This document shows, piece after piece, positions 63,561 to 64,000 of a stretch of 64,000 nt of DNA (its first letter is position 1; each line of letters begins with the position of its first letter). A model generated the notes under the pieces. That model was not told where the DNA came from, did no database searches, and worked only from the letters and a program-made list of their open reading frames with translations. A program made the position numbers and the translations under genes. The stretch lies in contig NZ_JAIVEM010000027.1 of assembly GCF_020404765.1 (NCBI RefSeq), positions 304,632 through 368,631 of the forward strand, read 5' to 3'. The DNA is from Paenibacillus sp. BJ-4 (GTDB lineage: Bacteria > Bacillota > Bacilli > Paenibacillales > Paenibacillaceae).

Positions 63561-63719
63561 GTGAAAGAAGTTTTCAGCAAAACCTCCCTGCATATTGATG
63601 ATTATTTGGATCTTCTTAATCTTGCCGTACAAGTCGGAGATACAAAGTGGCAAAAAGAAATTACACGTAAACTTCAAGCCTTAAGTGTTCTCCAGACAGA
63701 ACAAGTTGAAATAGATTAA
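63561..63719 (+). CDS. 52-residue protein behind a Fur box
   Basis: This is a small soluble protein with a GTG start, preceded 10 bases upstream by AAAGGAGG, a very strong ribosome binding site. The sequence (MKEVFSKTSLHIDDYLDLLN... ending QTEQVEID) is charged, without a signal peptide or cysteines, and looks largely helical, including a pattern IDDYLDLLNLAVQVGD then KWQKEITRKLQALS. I do not recognise a family. The Fur box upstream suggests expression under iron limitation. Size and context are compatible with a regulatory or iron-sparing protein, but this is a guess. The 178 bases downstream up to the rRNA operon hold only the rRNA terminator. Confidence 0.7.
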   Translation: MKEVFSKTSLHIDDYLDLLNLAVQVGDTKWQKEITRKLQALSVLQTEQVEID

Positions 63720-63854
63720 GTGTCCCTCAGATAACACTGTACCGCTGTCCAAAAAAGCTGGCAAGACACCACTTTACGAGAACAACCGGGATAGTGTAAA
63801 GCTCTTAAGCGGGAACACGATAAACTTGTGTATGGACGATAAATAGATCGAACA

Positions 63855-63892
63855 AAATAAAAAAGCACAGCCCGTTAAGGGTGTGCTTTTTT
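63855..63892 (-). terminator. Terminator of the rRNA operon
   Basis: On the minus strand AAAAAAGCACA pairs with TGTGCTTTTTT (11 bp), with an inner CCC/GGG, and T6 follows. It starts 6 bases after the 5S rRNA 3' end. Confidence 0.88.
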
Positions 63893-63897
63893 AGTGT

Positions 63898-64000
63898 GCT
63901 TGGCAACGTCCTACTCTCCCAGGACCCTGCGGTCCAAGTACCATCGGCGCTGGAGGGCTTAACGGTCGTGTTCGGGATGGGTACGTGTGGAACCCCTCCG
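63898..64000 (-). rRNA. rrf: 5S ribosomal RNA, partial
   Basis: The minus strand reads as the 3' part of 5S rRNA: CCCATCCCGAACACGACCGT, AGCGCCGATGGTACTTGG and GGGAGAGTAGGACGTTGCCA are conserved segments. The 3' end is at about 63898. The 5' end lies beyond the window, so roughly 103 of about 117 bases are present. The rRNA operon it belongs to extends to the right and is transcribed leftward. Confidence 0.95.

Noticed and set aside
63720..63897. tRNA genes near the 5S rRNA
   Set aside because: No cloverleaf or GGTTCGAATCC-type T-loop was found between the small protein gene and the rRNA terminator.
1..64000. CRISPR arrays, insertion sequences, prophage or integrase genes
   Set aside because: No regularly spaced direct repeats, transposase motifs or attachment-site-like duplications were seen; the window looks like ordinary chromosome with accessory operons.

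Overview
The window looks like a chromosome segment of a Gram-positive, spore-forming soil Firmicute, most likely a Paenibacillus of the P. polymyxa type. This is inferred from moderate GC content, strong AGGAGG-type ribosome binding sites, an SLH-domain surface protein, a copper-amine-oxidase-like stalk domain fused to GH18, YesM/YesN two-component pairs, and B. subtilis-like operons (csoR-copZ-copA, ycnJ-ycnI, glnQHMP, bsdBCD). A 5S rRNA at the right edge shows that an rRNA operon enters from that side.

Layout. 1-6.6 kb: TatD hydrolase, nitroreductase, a CsoR-controlled copper export cluster, and an ECF sigma factor with its anti-sigma protein. 7-9.3 kb: Bcr/CflA-type exporter, DUF5317 membrane protein and a 31-residue membrane peptide. 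9.3-14 kb: a GGDEF/HD-GYP cyclic-di-GMP protein and the YcnJ/YcnI copper proteins. 14.5-19.2 kb: a large SLH surface protein and a GH18 protein. 19.2-26.4 kb: a HxlR regulator divergent from a YfkO-type nitroreductase, a SARP-like response regulator, a hybrid kinase with two kinase cores, and a DUF445 protein.

27-34.5 kb is the most interesting part. An AraC regulator is followed by two tandem cyclic-di-GMP-I riboswitches in front of a secreted transglutaminase-like protein. Next come an 1185-residue LPQTG adhesin, a sortase and a GGDEF protein. Together they look like a cyclic-di-GMP-governed surface adhesion island.

34.5-45 kb: a cupin, a glutamine ABC operon with a GlnR/TnrA box, a LysR regulator that seems to start at ACG, and an oligopeptide ABC operon whose oppC is frameshifted. 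45.4-53 kb: a secreted DUF6359-like protein, serine dehydratase genes behind a tandem glycine riboswitch, a nine-repeat Ig-like protein and a class-C-lactamase-like hydrolase. 53-57 kb: a phenolic-acid decarboxylase operon with a divergent LysR regulator. 57-63.3 kb: a sugar ABC importer co-directional with a YesM/YesN pair. 63.5 kb: a 52-residue protein behind a Fur box, then the rRNA terminator and 5S rRNA.

All family calls come from reading motifs by eye. No database search was run.
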